From Vespa crabro (Eukaryota > Arthropoda > Insecta > Hymenoptera > Vespidae): a DNA stretch of 64,000 nt. Every line of letters starts with the position of its first letter. The stretch's first letter is position 1. The position numbers were made by a program, and so were the translations under genes. The DNA is taken from NCBI RefSeq assembly GCF_910589235.1, contig NC_060961.1, positions 8,708,557 to 8,772,556 of the forward strand. The letters are read 5' to 3'. A model generated the notes under the pieces. The model was not told the DNA's origin, made no database searches, and was given only the letters and a program-made list of their open reading frames with translations. This document shows positions 48,518 to 60,986 of this stretch, piece after piece.

Positions 48518-50221
48518 ATGAGATTCTTCGTACGATTAACAATACTCATTCCTCTTTTTCTTCTTCTTCCTTCGAAAATCGCAAGATCTTACGAATTTCT
48601 TTCTATCGGCGAAGAATATATTCCTATTATCATCAACATTTGCAAATTATACGGAACGAAATCAATAATTTTCTTGTACTCCGAATCAATGAAAGGTGCT
48701 ATCATAATATTTCTAACTTTCACTTCTTCATTTGAATTATTATTGTTTTTCCCTTCCTTAGAAATGGAAATGGAAACGATGATTTTGAAATGGACGCGTG
48801 CGCTTTCTCGAGAAGGATTTACGTCCACGAATTTGTACTTTTCGCAATTGCATAAATCATCGTATTATGTAGGGCGAATCAAACGACCGCATTATATCAC
48901 TGTGATTTCAAATTACAATGCAATTAATGAGTTCTCTTTAGCAACCAGTACATTTGACATGTCTTTTGCTGCTTGGCTAGTGTTATTCATTTACAAGGGA
49001 CATGGTTCCGATTATTGTTACAGTCCACCAAGTAACATATTTCATTTAAAATTCAACTCGAAAATGTTGGTACGTTGCGGTATGGAAAATAATTTACGAG
49101 AGTGGTATTCGATCGATACGAATCGAACCGAGATCGTCGATTTAGCAACATGGAGCTTAGAAAAAGGAATAACTAAAATTGCTTCAGATTCTCTTCTTCA
49201 TGAAAGAAGATATAATTTAGAGAGTTTGATAATGAGAGCTGTTATAATTAAGGTAAAATATTCTCTAATCTGGATATATTTTCCATTTTCTAGTTATTTA
49301 AATTCGCATTAATTATTTTATTTTGCACTAGGATTCGTCGTTCCTAATTGTAAACGAGGATGGTGAATTAGACGGGATATTCGGTAAAATATTAAGAGAA
49401 CTTTCTATGACTCTCAATTTTAGTTTCAATATTGTTTCTGAAGTAGAAGAATATGGAAGTTGGAATCTTAAAGAAAAGACTTGGTCCGGAGCAGTAGGAG
49501 AATTATATGCTGGACGTGCTGACATTTCTATTTCAGATTTTTCTATTACTAGTGCTAGATTGAATGCTGTTGACTTTACACTTCCACTTTTGCTTTCGAA
49601 AAAATGTCTTTATATTCGCGAGCCAGAAATATTTGCGATTAAATGGTCATCTTTTTTTCAAGTATGATAACTTGCAATGAAATTTTTTTTTTTCGTTGGT
49701 TAACCTTTATGAATTAAAAAATTGTTATTTTTCTCAGACATTCTCCTATTCTATTTGGATAGCTATATTGGTGATATTAATTGTTGGATCGATTTTACTG
49801 ATTTTTCTCAAAATACAGAATGGAACGGATCGTAACGTAGGACATTTGTTATCCGATAATTTTCTGGAGATTTGGGGTATATTTTGTCAACAGGGATTAG
49901 CAGGTATGATACGATATTTCTTAAATTTCATTTAAATTCTTTTTTTTTTAATGGTTACATTTATACAAAGTATTCGTTTGATTTAGATTTTTCTGATAGA
50001 TCTTCTTTAAGAATAGCATACTTCTCTATCCTTCTTTCGGCTGTCGTTTTATCGGCCGCTTATTCTGCGGCTTTGATAAGCTTTTTAACGTCTACTGTCC
50101 ATATTTTACCCTTTCGTTCATTAGAAAGTTTCGTTGAAGACGGCACTTATCAATTATCTGTCTTTCGTGGTACGTCTGATTATGATATGTTTGTAGTGAG
50201 TATTATATTTATTATCTACGT

Positions 50222-50278
<57 letters not shown>

Positions 50279-51042
50279 TGAAGATGACATGTAAGGTATA
50301 TGTATACATATAAAGATGAGAAGATGAGCAAAAATATTTATTTGTAGAATTCGAAAAATCCGCTTGAAAAGAAATTGATGAAGTTGATGATAGAAGAAGA
50401 AAAATTGACAACAAATGTAGAGGAAGGATTCAAGAGAGTATGATGAAGTATTATAAGAAACCAAAACAAAAAAGCAACATAATAACATATAGTTATATAT
50501 AATTTAATTTTCAATATTTTTTATTGAATCACAGGTTTGTAAAAATCGGAAACTAGCAATGTACTCATCTGAGGAAGTACAAAAGATTGTAAATCTTAAA
50601 ATACCATGTAATCTGGCTTCTATTGAGACGGGACGCGTAGACAGTTTAGCCATGATTTTATCCAAAAACAATCCATTCACAGACGTTATCAATTTTCAGT
50701 AAGAGCACAATTAATAATATAAAATTTTATTTATCGTACGTTAAAGCACGAACTCATTCTAGCTTGCAGAAATTTATCGATAATGGTATGATGAATCGTT
50801 TAAAAGATTCGACATTTAAGAAGAAATCCAGTGATTTGAAGAAACATGAACCGGTTCGCATAAACAGCGTTATGTCGCTTATTTTCTTCATTCAAACTGG
50901 TATCATTTTGAGTATTTTTATTCTGATCATAGAAAAGTGTATATTTTCTTCCAAAATGAAGAAGGTGTCAATGGTAAATCGTACTCCGATTAAATCGTTC
51001 GGAGTTAATGTAAAAAGGAAACGACAACGCGAGAACTATTAA
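48518..51042 (+). CDS. Divergent ionotropic receptor, tandem copy 1
   Basis: Eight exons, 48518-48695, 48762-49252, 49332-49661, 49738-49903, 49987-50195, 50348-50437, 50535-50698 and 50763-51042, total 1908 nt and encode 635 residues. It has a signal peptide (LTILIPLFLLLPSKIARS), then a short extracellular domain. The ligand-binding half S1 holds GSWNLKEKTWSGAVGELYAG and TSARLNAVDFT; Arg299 matches the iGluR ligand-binding Arg. M1 (SIWIAILVILIVGSILLI), the pore loop LEIWGIFCQQG, and M3 with SAAYSAALISFLTS in place of SYTANLAAFL follow. S2 and then M4 (about 579-603) complete it. This is the layout of insect IRs: chemosensory ion channels related to glutamate receptors, lacking the large amino-terminal domain. 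I use the ATG at 48518; a TTG 21 nt upstream is in frame but is not expected to initiate. I cannot assign an IR number. Confidence 0.93.
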
Positions 51043-51371
51043 CAATAACGCTAAAACTCGCTTTTAAACGAATTTTTTTATTTTGATCGTAATATTTTAA
51101 TATGGCACATATTCTTAATCGATTGTAATAATTGTCTATGATAACCTCGTGCATGCGTATATAGAAAAAATTAGAATATAACGTTTGCTAGTAGTAAATC
51201 ATTTTGTTAAATAATTGCCCCGTTTGTATTAATTGAGTTATGTTAATATTATTTATTAATTATTAATATTATTTATTAATTGATTTATGTAAATTTTAAT
51301 GAGTGCAACGTTTTATTTTAAGACATTGTATTTTGCTATCTTATCTAGAATAACGTAAATGTGTAAAGATT

Positions 51372-51919
51372 TTTATTTTACCAGTACAACATTCAATGTT
51401 TGATTTCACTCTTCCTCTTTTGCTTTCCAAAAATAATTTGTACTTTCACAAATGTTTTTGCGATTAAATTTGGATTGCTACATGTGGAATATTTGTTTTT
51501 ACAATGATATTATTAATTTTTATTAAAATAAGGGATAAAATGGATGGAAGCGTAAGACATATATTAGGCGATAATTTTTTGGAAATTTGGGGTACATTTT
51601 ATGAACAGGGACTCGCAGGTTTGATTCAATACTTTCAGACATTCACTTTTACTTCTCTTTTTTTGTTAGTAGTCATATTTATTCGTTTGTACTTTAGAAT
51701 TTTTTTATAGATCATTGTTACGAATAGCATATTTGTCTATATCTTTTCTGGGTGTAGTCTTATCGGTTGCTTTAATAAACTTTTTAAAATCTGCTGTTAT
51801 TATCTTACCGTTTCATTCGTTAGAGGATTTCGTTGCAGACGATACTTATCAGCTTGCCGTATTTCGTGGTACGGCTATGATATCTTTACAGTGAATATTA
51901 TATGCATTATCTATGTTGT

Positions 51920-51957
<38 letters not shown>

Positions 51958-52144
51958 AAGCAATGAATTCCTATATGAACATGAGGAACAAATGTATTTA
52001 TTTGTAGAATTTGGAACATCCACTTAAAGGATTTAATGAAATTAATCCTAAAAGAGGAAGAATTGTCAGTAGATATAATGGAAGGTTTTAGAAAAGTACG
52101 TTGAGGTATTATAAAAAAAATATAAAAATGTTGAAATAATTTAT

Positions 52145-52194
<50 letters not shown>

Positions 52195-52735
52195 TTATCT
52201 TTAGTATCTTTCATTAATTTACAGATTTGCGAAAATCAGAAACTAACAATCTACTCATCCGACGAAATAGAGTATACTGTATATCTTAAAGTACCATGCA
52301 ATATTATTTCTTTTGAAACACGATATGTAGACGATTGAAACACGATTTGAAACACGATTTTAGTCATGATTTTATCTAAACACAATCCATTCATAGAAAT
52401 CATCAATTTTCAGTAAGAAAACAATTATTCAATGATGTAAATTTTGTATATTTGTACATTGAAGCACAAATATAATTTAGCTTGTAGAAATTTATCAAAA
52501 ATGAGATGATGAATCGTTGAATAACATATATAAAACTTCAAAAGAATTCCAATATGATGAAGCCATAATCTGTTGAAATAACCAGCGTAATATCACTTAT
52601 TTTTTTTTATCATGATTAGTATCATTTTGATCATAGAGAAGTATATTTTTGCTAAAAGTAAGAAGGATTTGATGGTAAAATGTATGCCATTGAAAAATCA
52701 TTAGATTTTTGTGTAAAGAGAAAGAAAGTATAAAA
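51372..52735 (+). pseudogene. Ionotropic receptor pseudogene, tandem copy 2
   Basis: The fragment starts inside the S1 exon (CCAGTACAACATTCAATGTT matches the TSARLNxVDFT segment of the intact copies). Exons 1-2 and the start of exon 3 are absent. Within it the end of exon 3 runs directly into exon 4 (TTTTGCGATTAAATTTGGATTGC), so intron 3 and adjacent coding bases are deleted. The pore text (NFLEIWGTFYEQGLAG) and the M3-like text (SVALINFLKS) survive. Lesions include the shortened SAAYSAAL motif, frameshifts before exon 6, a tandem repeat with a stop in exon 7 (near 52330-52355) and a stop in exon 8 (ATCGTTGAATAAC). It cannot encode a channel. Confidence 0.88.
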
Positions 52736-53009
52736 AATATTGGAAATTACTACGCGAATTGTAAATGTGCACGCATAAAATATTAAATTTTTATATTATT
52801 TTAATTGATAATTTTCTGATAGAATAGAAACAAGCTTGCACGTAGCTTTTACACTAAGCTTTTGCATTATTTAGCACAGTTTTAAATTGAGATAGTTATA
52901 GGTGTAATCGCGTGTACAACGCATCTTCTTTATTTGTCGCATGTACGTTAATTTATCTCTCCTTACGGGAAGTATGTTTGTAATTTATTTATATATACAT
53001 ATATATTGA

Positions 53010-53048
<39 letters not shown>

Positions 53049-53853
53049 ATGTAATTTTTTTATAGTTCTCTAGAATAATAGAAAAAAAAATTACGTTCGT
53101 CATTTTTTATGCAAGAATAACGATTGGCTGGTGCAATTTAATCAGGTTCTCACGAGTTCTTCAATAAACATATTTTTATATGTAGAGCAAATTTATCTAA
53201 TTTTTTCTACGTGTATAACTAAATCTTTATATATTGCTTAACATGTTCTTAATCGTGCATAATAATTTTTTCTGACAAGTTCGCTTTTGAGCATTACAAT
53301 AATTAGAATATAATGTTTAGGGTTATTTCTTCTAAAGTGTAACAGTTGGAAATCGTTTTCTCGAGTACTTATCTTATTTATAACGTTCAAAACATATTAT
53401 TAAATTATTTTAATGGAAGTAAAACGTTGTTCATAAGACATTGCATTTTATAATCGTAAATGGAATAATAAAAACATGTAACGTGTGTATATGGATATAT
53501 AAATACAGATAGAAATATATTCATACATTCTATGAAAAAAAAAATAATGAAAAAGAAAAAAGAGAGGAAGGAAACGTTTGTTTATTAATCCATCGATAAT
53601 AAATCAATGCCAGTAGTCATAAAATAATATTCTTCGCACGAATCTAGAGATATAAATCGCGTGTATTCAAATCGTCATGATAATCGGAACAATCGAACTG
53701 ACAATAATTCTCTCAATAGTTTAGAAATTTAGTCTCGCTCGATCTTCCCTTGGCATAACGTAAAAAATATTTCCATTAATTTCTTTATAATGTAATCTTT
53801 GATTCATTCAATATAAAAAATATTCTTATAATCATTGAACGACATATAAACAA
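52736..53853. other. Receptor spacer with duplicated flank
   Basis: Sequence near 52856-52925 (TTGCATTATTTAGCACAG...GTAATCGCGTGTA) recurs after copy 3 at about 56518-56580 and partly after copy 4. The block near 53308-53455 matches the upstream block of copy 1. It shows no independent gene. An AT run lies at 53019-53044. Confidence 0.6.
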
Positions 53854-55554
53854 ATGACGTTTTTAGTAAGATTTACGATACTCATACTTCTTTTTATTGT
53901 TCCTTTATTTCCGAAGGTTGCAAGATCTCATGAACTTCTTTCTATCGGTGATGAATATGTTACTTTCATTATCGAAATTTTCAAATTATACAGAACAAAA
54001 TCTACGATCTTCTTATACGCCGAATCGATAAAAGGTGCAATAAAATATTTTTCATTTTCTTTTCATCATTTTTGATATTTATATTCTTTTTTTTTCAGAA
54101 ATGGAAATGACAACGATGGTGTTCAAATGGACGCGTGCCCTTTCTCGCGAAGGTTTTATGACTTCGAACTTATACTTTTCAGAATTGCACGAATCGTCGT
54201 ATTATATAAATCGAATCGTACGACCGCATTACGTCGCAGTTATATCTAATTACAATGCAATTAATGAATTCTCTTTGGCAACCAGTAATTTTGACATGTC
54301 CTTTGCTGCCTGGTTAGTATTGTTCATTCACAAGGCAAACGATTACGATTATTGTCACAGTCCACAAGGTAACATATTTCATTTGAAATTCAATTCGGAA
54401 ATGTTGGTACGTTGCGGTACGGAAAATATTTTACGAGAATGGTATTCCATTGATCCAAATCGAACTGAGATCGACGATGTAGCAACTTGGAATTTGGAAA
54501 AAGGAATTATTAATATTTCACCAAATTCTTTTTATGAAAGAAGATACAATTTACAGGGTTTGATCATGAGAGCTATTATAATTAAGGTATGATATTTTCA
54601 TTATGTAAATTTTCTATATTTTCAACTCGAAATAGATCGTTATTTATTTCACTTTCTTATTCGCAGAATTCATTATTTATAAGAATAAATAAGGATAGCA
54701 AATTGGACGGTCAGTTTGATAGAATATTAGAAGAACTTATTGGGATGCTTAATTTTACTTTCGATATTGTCGCGGAACTAGATGAGTATGGAAGTTGGAA
54801 TCCAAAAGAAAAATCTTGGTCCGGAGCAATGGGAGAATTATATGCTGGACATGCTGACATTTGCCTTTCAGATTTTTCTATGACCAGTGCAAGATTGAAC
54901 ATTGTTGACTTCACGCTTCCTCTTTTAACTTCAAAAAACTATCTTTACATTAAAAAACCACAATTATTTGCGATTAATTGGTCATCGTATTTTCTAGTAT
55001 GATAACTTGTATTCAATTTTCTTTTCATACTTTATCAAGCGTTAATCATCATGTATTAAATAATTGTTTATTTTTTTAGGTTTTCTCCAATTTCGTTTGG
55101 ATTGCTATGTTTGGAATATTAATTTTTGCATCGATATTACTAGCTTTTTTCAAAATAAGGTATGAAACGGATCGTAATATAGGATATTTATTGATCGATA
55201 ATTTTCTAGAGATTTGGGGTATATTTTGTCAACAGGGACTCGTAGGTTTGTTTTAATATTTTTGGATTTTTTTTTTTTAATAATTAGATTAACAGAAAGT
55301 ATTCGTTTGTTTTAGATTTTCCTGAAATATCTTCGTTAAAAATAGCATATCTCTCTATATTTTTTTTGGCTGTAGTCTTATCGGCTGCCTATTCCGCAGC
55401 TTTGATAAGCTTTTTAACATCAGATGTCACCATCTTACCGTTTCATTCCTTAGAGGGTTTTATTGCAGACGGTACTTATCAGCTTATCGTACTTCGCGGT
55501 ACGTCTGATTATGATCTTCTTGTAGTGAGTATTAAACGTATTACATATGTTATT

Positions 55555-55599
<45 letters not shown>

Positions 55600-55604
55600 A
55601 ACAT

Positions 55605-55635
<31 letters not shown>

Positions 55636-56430
55636 AATACGTTCAAAGCAATAAATATATGAGGATGAAGAAATGTATTTTTTTTTGTAGAATTCGGGAG
55701 ATCCACTTGGAAAAAAATTAAGGAAGTTTATGCTGAAAGATGAGGAATTGCCAATAAATATAATAGAAGGAGTTAAGAAGGTACGTTGAGGTATTATAAA
55801 AGAAATATAAAAATACTAAAATAATTTATCTATCTAAATATATATAATTTTATTTTTAGTATCTTTTGTTTAATTATAGATTTGTGAAAATCCGAAACTA
55901 GCATTTTACTCGTCCGATGAAATAAACAAGATTGTAAATTTTAAAATGCCATGCGATATGTTTCCTATTGAAACAGGACGAATGGACAATTTAGCCATGA
56001 TTTTATCTAAGAACAATCCATTTAGAGATGTTATTAATTTTCAGTAAGTACATAATTTATAATGTAAACTATCTTTTATCTTGTGTTAAAATCACAATAT
56101 CATTTTAGCTTGCAGAAATTTATCAATAATGGAATGATGAATCATTTAAAGGAAACGACATCTAAAATGAAATCGTTTGGTATGATCAAGCATCAACCGG
56201 TTTGTATAATCAACGTAATATCCCTTATTTTCTTCATCTTAATTGGGATTATTTTGAGTACTTGCATTTTGATCATGGAGAAATTTTTTTTTGCTCATGA
56301 AAGTAAGAAAAATTTGATGGTAGAACGTATGCCGTTAAAAAAATTAGATTTTTATGTGAAGAGAAAAAAAGGTATAAAAAATATTACAAATTATTACACG
56401 AATCGCAAATGTTCAAGCGTAAAATATTAA
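53854..56430 (+). CDS. Divergent ionotropic receptor, tandem copy 3
   Basis: Eight exons, 53854-54034, 54099-54586, 54667-54996, 55080-55245, 55316-55524, 55691-55780, 55880-56043 and 56109-56430, total 1950 nt and encode 649 residues, with the same exon plan and phases as copy 1. It has a signal peptide (FTILILLFIVPLFPKVARS), S1 with GSWNPKEKSWSGAMGELYAG and TSARLNIVDFT, M1, a pore loop (FLEIWGIFCQQGL), M3 (SAAYSAALISFLTS), S2 and M4. The C-terminal tail is longer than that of copy 1 and ends in SSVKY. No disabling change is seen. Intron 5 holds an AT microsatellite at the same place as copies 1 and 2. It is probably a functional chemosensory receptor; the ligand is unknown. Confidence 0.93.
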
Positions 56431-57628
56431 AAACGATTTAATGTTTTTTCTCAACAAATTTTTATACTCTTATTGTAATTTTCTAATGAAATGAAAACAA
56501 CCGTACACTCTATATGCTTTTGCATTATTTAACACAGTTTTAAATTGAAATATTTATTGATGTAATCGCGTGTATAAAGCTTTTTTCTTACTTGTCACGT
56601 TTACATATTTTAATTCTTTTAAATTAAAAAAATTTTTTCCTCCTTACACGAAGTATTATATATGTATTTTATAGACGGTATAAAAAAAAAAAAATGATGT
56701 TCGCCATTTGTTATGTATGAATTCGTTTTTATATATGTAGAGTTAGTTAATTTAATTGTTTCTACGTGTGAAATTTCCAATGGTAGATATCACAATGTGT
56801 GATCACTCATGTACACTATTATATTATATATATAACTATATGTATATTATATAATGAAATTATTTAAGAAATATTAAATTCTTCTAATATTTACACTTAT
56901 AGTGAAGAATTAACGTGAAATGAATATCTTTAAATTATTTTATTGCATTATATGATATTATTGCGTTTTCATAGTATCTATTCGTACAGGAGATTTTAAA
57001 TTAAATTTACACGAAACATTTCGTGCGTTTGAATTTTATAAAGAAATTTTTATACATCGCTTAACACTTTCTTACACTGAGTATAATAATATTTTTCTAT
57101 GAGCTCGCGTTTGCGCATAAAAAACAACTAGAGTGTTATATAAAGGTATATTTCTTCTAATGTGTGGATGATTGGAGATCATTTTGTCAAGTGCTTGATA
57201 CGTTTATATCGATCAGAGCAACTATTAAATTATTTTAATGAAAGTGCTACGTTGTTTTTACTGATTTGTATGTTGTCGATACGTGCAAACGGAAATGTAT
57301 TAACGTATCGATTAAAAAAAGGAAAAAAGAAATAAGAGAAAAATGAAAAATACGTTTATTAATTTATCGATAATAAATCAGTGCGAGCACGAATAAAATT
57401 ATTTCTCTTCATGGGAGTATGTAGACACAACGTCGCGTGCATTCAAATTTGCACGACAATCGGAACAATTGAAGCGATAATAATTCTCTCATAGTATATT
57501 GAAATTTAGTTTCGTTCGATCTTCCGTCGCTCTGTCACTGAACATTTTATTCCATTTATTTCTTTGGAGTGTCTACGTCTATTCGTTTAATTTGATTAAT
57601 ATGCTTATCGATCGATATATTTAGAAAA
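56431..57628. other. Receptor spacer with duplicated flanks
   Basis: The left part repeats the downstream flank of copy 2 (about 56518-56580). The block at 57130-57260 repeats the upstream block of copies 1 and 3, including TATTAAATTATTTTAATG. No other gene is seen. Confidence 0.6.
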
Positions 57629-60600
57629 ATGACGTTCGTTGCACGATTAAAAATACTCATCCTTTTTTCTCTTTTATCGCAGATCGTTAGAACGTACGAA
57701 CTTCCTTTTATCGGTGATTTTATCATAGTTCTTTTTATCATAGATATTTATTAATAATATAGCACCAAATGTGTAATTTTTTTATATTCCAAATCGTTAA
57801 AAAGTACGACGATATCTCTAATTCTTTTTCCCCCGTTTATATCTATTATCTTTGTTGACGCACACGTGCGTCTCTCCATTGTTCACGGTACTTTCTCTCA
57901 AGGATCATAAATATAATACAATTGAAAACAGTTATCCTTGGGAACCTATCGACTATTAGCTAAACAAAACGCATAGATAAAAAACACATGGCCACCTTTG
58001 TCTGGGCTTAGGCATACTTAGTAAAGTATCTGGATTTCGATAATATGTCAATCCGGCCAATAAATAAATAGTAAAAATAGAAGACTAGGCTCGATAAGCT
58101 AAGGGCTATCTGCGCTTAGCCTTGAAATATCCATCGATACCCTATAATCTTTAAGAGCACTAGAACAAAGGGGCACATATGAAATGTTTAAACATTACAA
58201 TGAACTATCCGTGACCAATGGGCATTTATTCATTCCCTTTCCATATTTCAAACTCCACCTTTTACCAATCTAATTTAAGTGTACGTGCATAGTTTAAAAT
58301 AGGCTAAAAGGCAATCAAGTTACATTTTTCAGACTCACAACGTCTAAACTCTCAAGTCCCCTTCAGAAACAACCACTACAACTAACTCTACATCATATAC
58401 GAGACACACAACAATTGTAACTAATCTAATTAAATACATGGTGAGATTTACATAGTACGCATCATTTAATATCGTGCATTTACTTTTTCATTTCTCACGG
58501 GATCCTTTAAAAGAACGTGCGTACTCCCATAATTTGCGGGAACGTGGCGAGCGGTATTCTGCTGACTGCTTACAACGGTATTCTAGTCTAGTGCCGGCGC
58601 CCTTATTCATCGCGACCAGTGATTCTATAGCTCGGACAAGGACAAGACGGGGGACATTTCCTTCGTGCGAATCAACTGCTATCGCTGGTCCGGTGCGAGA
58701 AGTGAAATTTTAAAAAACGCTCTCGTCAATCAATCAACATTCTTTAATTTTTCTTATCACTCAGAAATCGAGACGACAACGATGGTATTCAAATACACTC
58801 GTGAACTTGATCGCAAAGATTATATGTCCTTAAATGTGTATAATTCAGAATTGCAAGATTCGTCGTACTATATAAACCAAGATGTACGTCCTCATTATAT
58901 CGTTGTGTTATCTAGGTACAACGCGATCAATGAGTTATCCTTAGCGATTAATAACTTTGACATGTTTTTCGCCACTTGATTAGTGATATTCATTAACAAA
59001 GGATGGCTTCGAATTAATGTTATAATCCAACAGGTAACATTCCATTTGAAATTCAACACGGAAATGTTGGTCCGTTGTGGTACGGAAAATATTTTACATG
59101 AATGGTATTTGATCTATAAGAATCGAACCGAAATCAATGATTTTGTAACTTGAAGTTTAGAGGAAGGAATCATTAAAATGGTTCCGAAATCTCTTTATGA
59201 CAGAAAATATAATTTGCAGGGTTTGATTATGAAGGCTGTTAATGTAAAATATTTTCTATACATCCAAGAATCACGGGCATTCGCGATTAGATGGTCGTTT
59301 TATTTTCTAGTACAATAATTTCCAACCGATTATTTTCTTTTTTCTCGTTTCGTATTAGACAATGACCAAATCTCAGATAAAATGACACAATACGTTTATA
59401 CAAATAAATTGCCTTCAATTTTTTCAATATTATCTATAGCTGTTCGAAATATACTTATCTCTTTTTTTTCATTGAAATTTGAGAACACTAAATTGGATGA
59501 ACTAAATCAAATTAAATTAAAATAACTAAAGAAGTTTTACTTCTGTATCGTATAATATCAAGTGATAAGCACACAATCAGTTTATTTATTTCTTTTTTCT
59601 TTTAATATCTTTTTTATTATCAATATCTTTTGTTATTATTTATTTTTATTGCGTTATATCTACATGACTTAAAAAATAGTTACTTTTTTTAGGCTTTCTC
59701 TCGTTCGGAATGGATAGTCATGCTTGGAGTATTAGTTCTTAGGACGATCTTATTAATATTTGTCAAAATAATAAATGAAACCAATCGTAACATAGGATAT
59801 TTATTGTCTGATATTATTTTAAAAATTTGGGGTATATTATGTCAACAGGGACAACCAGGTCCGATAAAACGGTACACAATTTTTTTTGTCTTTATTATTC
59901 TTTTTCGTAGTTACTTAAACAGAAAGCATATATATCCATATTCTTTATGTCATTGATCTTATTGTCCGCTTATTCTGCGGCTTTCATTAGTTTTTTAACG
60001 TCCGGTATCCATATTTTACCCTTTAATTCATTAGAGGGTTTCACTGAAGACGGTACTTACCAATTAGCTGTCTCTCGTGGTACGTCTGATTATGATATAT
60101 TTGCAGTGAGTATTGAACGTATTATCTACGATGTACTAATTATAAGGATATACGAAGAGAAATATTTATTTGCAGAATTCAAATGATCTGGTTTCAAAAA
60201 AAGTAATGAAGTTGATGATAAAAAAGGAAAATTTGCCAGTATCTATATTGGAAGGATTTATGAAAGTACGTTGAGATATTATAAAAAATAAATTAAAATA
60301 TAGAAAAAATAAAATAACTTTCTGATGTATATATATGTGTGCGTGTATATTTTCTTTATTAATAATCGTTATTAAATTATAGATTTGCGAAAATCAAAAA
60401 CTAGCTATCTACACGTATAACCGGATAAAAAAAAGCTTAAGTTTTAAAATACCATGTAAAGTGATTGCAGTTGACACAGGAATCATAGACAATTTATCTA
60501 TAATTTTATCTAAACACAATCCATTTACTGGTGTCATAAATTTTCAGTAAGTACAAGTTAAATATTGTAAATTTTCATTTTATCGTTGATTAATGGCAAA

Positions 60601-60986
60601 GATCCAGCTTGCAGAGATTTATCAACAATGGTATGGTACAGCGTTTAAAAGATAGGACATTTCAAAAGACATTCAACGATATGCCGAACTATCTTCAGCC
60701 AGTTTCCTTAACAAGCATAATGTCTCTTATTTTCTTCATTCAAATTGGAATCATTTTGAGTATTTTTATTCTAATTATAGAAAAGTGTATATTTGCTCGT
60801 AAAAACAAGAAAAGGTTGATTGTTGGTCGTATTCCGCCTATCGAATCATTAGAATTTGATTTGAATGCGAAGAGAAGTATGAAAAATATTCTAAACTATC
60901 ACGACTCTCTAATGTCATCGGTTAAAATATTAACGATAACAACAATGTTCGTTCGAAACGAATGTTTATGTTGTAATTTTCTATAG
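57629..60986 (+). pseudogene. Ionotropic receptor pseudogene, tandem copy 4, interrupted by a solo LTR
   Basis: Exon 1 remnant (57629-57803) starts with ATG but reaches a stop after about 42 codons (FIIDIY then stop). Intron 1 carries an 887-bp solo LTR. Exon 2 (58765 to about 59240) has two in-frame stops: TGA in FFAT(stop) at 58977, and another where copies 1, 3 and 5 have the Trp of ATW. From about 59250 the sequence jumps to the last 55 bases of exon 3, so intron 2 and nearly all of the S1 ligand-binding exon are deleted. Exon 4 (59693-59858) is open, with charged residues in M1. The start of exon 5, with its acceptor, is deleted. Exon 6 (about 60176-60267), exon 7 (60384-60549) and exon 8 (60608-60986) remain. 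The intron at 59310-59690 is nearly identical to that of copy 5, so they separated recently. Confidence 0.92.
57853..58739. mobile_element. Solo LTR of a retrotransposon, 887 bp
   Basis: It begins TGTTGACGCACACG and ends CAATCAACA, giving the inverted terminal TGTTGA...TCAACA. Its flanks are ATCTT and TTCTT, a 5-bp target duplication with one mismatch. The surrounding bases match intron 1 of the sister receptor copies, so both borders are clear. It is less AT-rich than the neighbourhood and contains AATAAA near 58060 and GC-rich sequence near its right end. It has no gag or pol sequence. The superfamily (BEL/Pao or Gypsy) is not determined. The open frame at 58474-58713 is inside it and is not a gene. 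Confidence 0.8.

Noticed and set aside
58474..58713. 79-codon frame upstream of receptor copy 4 exon 2
   Set aside because: It lies wholly within the solo LTR and matches no retroelement protein that I can recognise.
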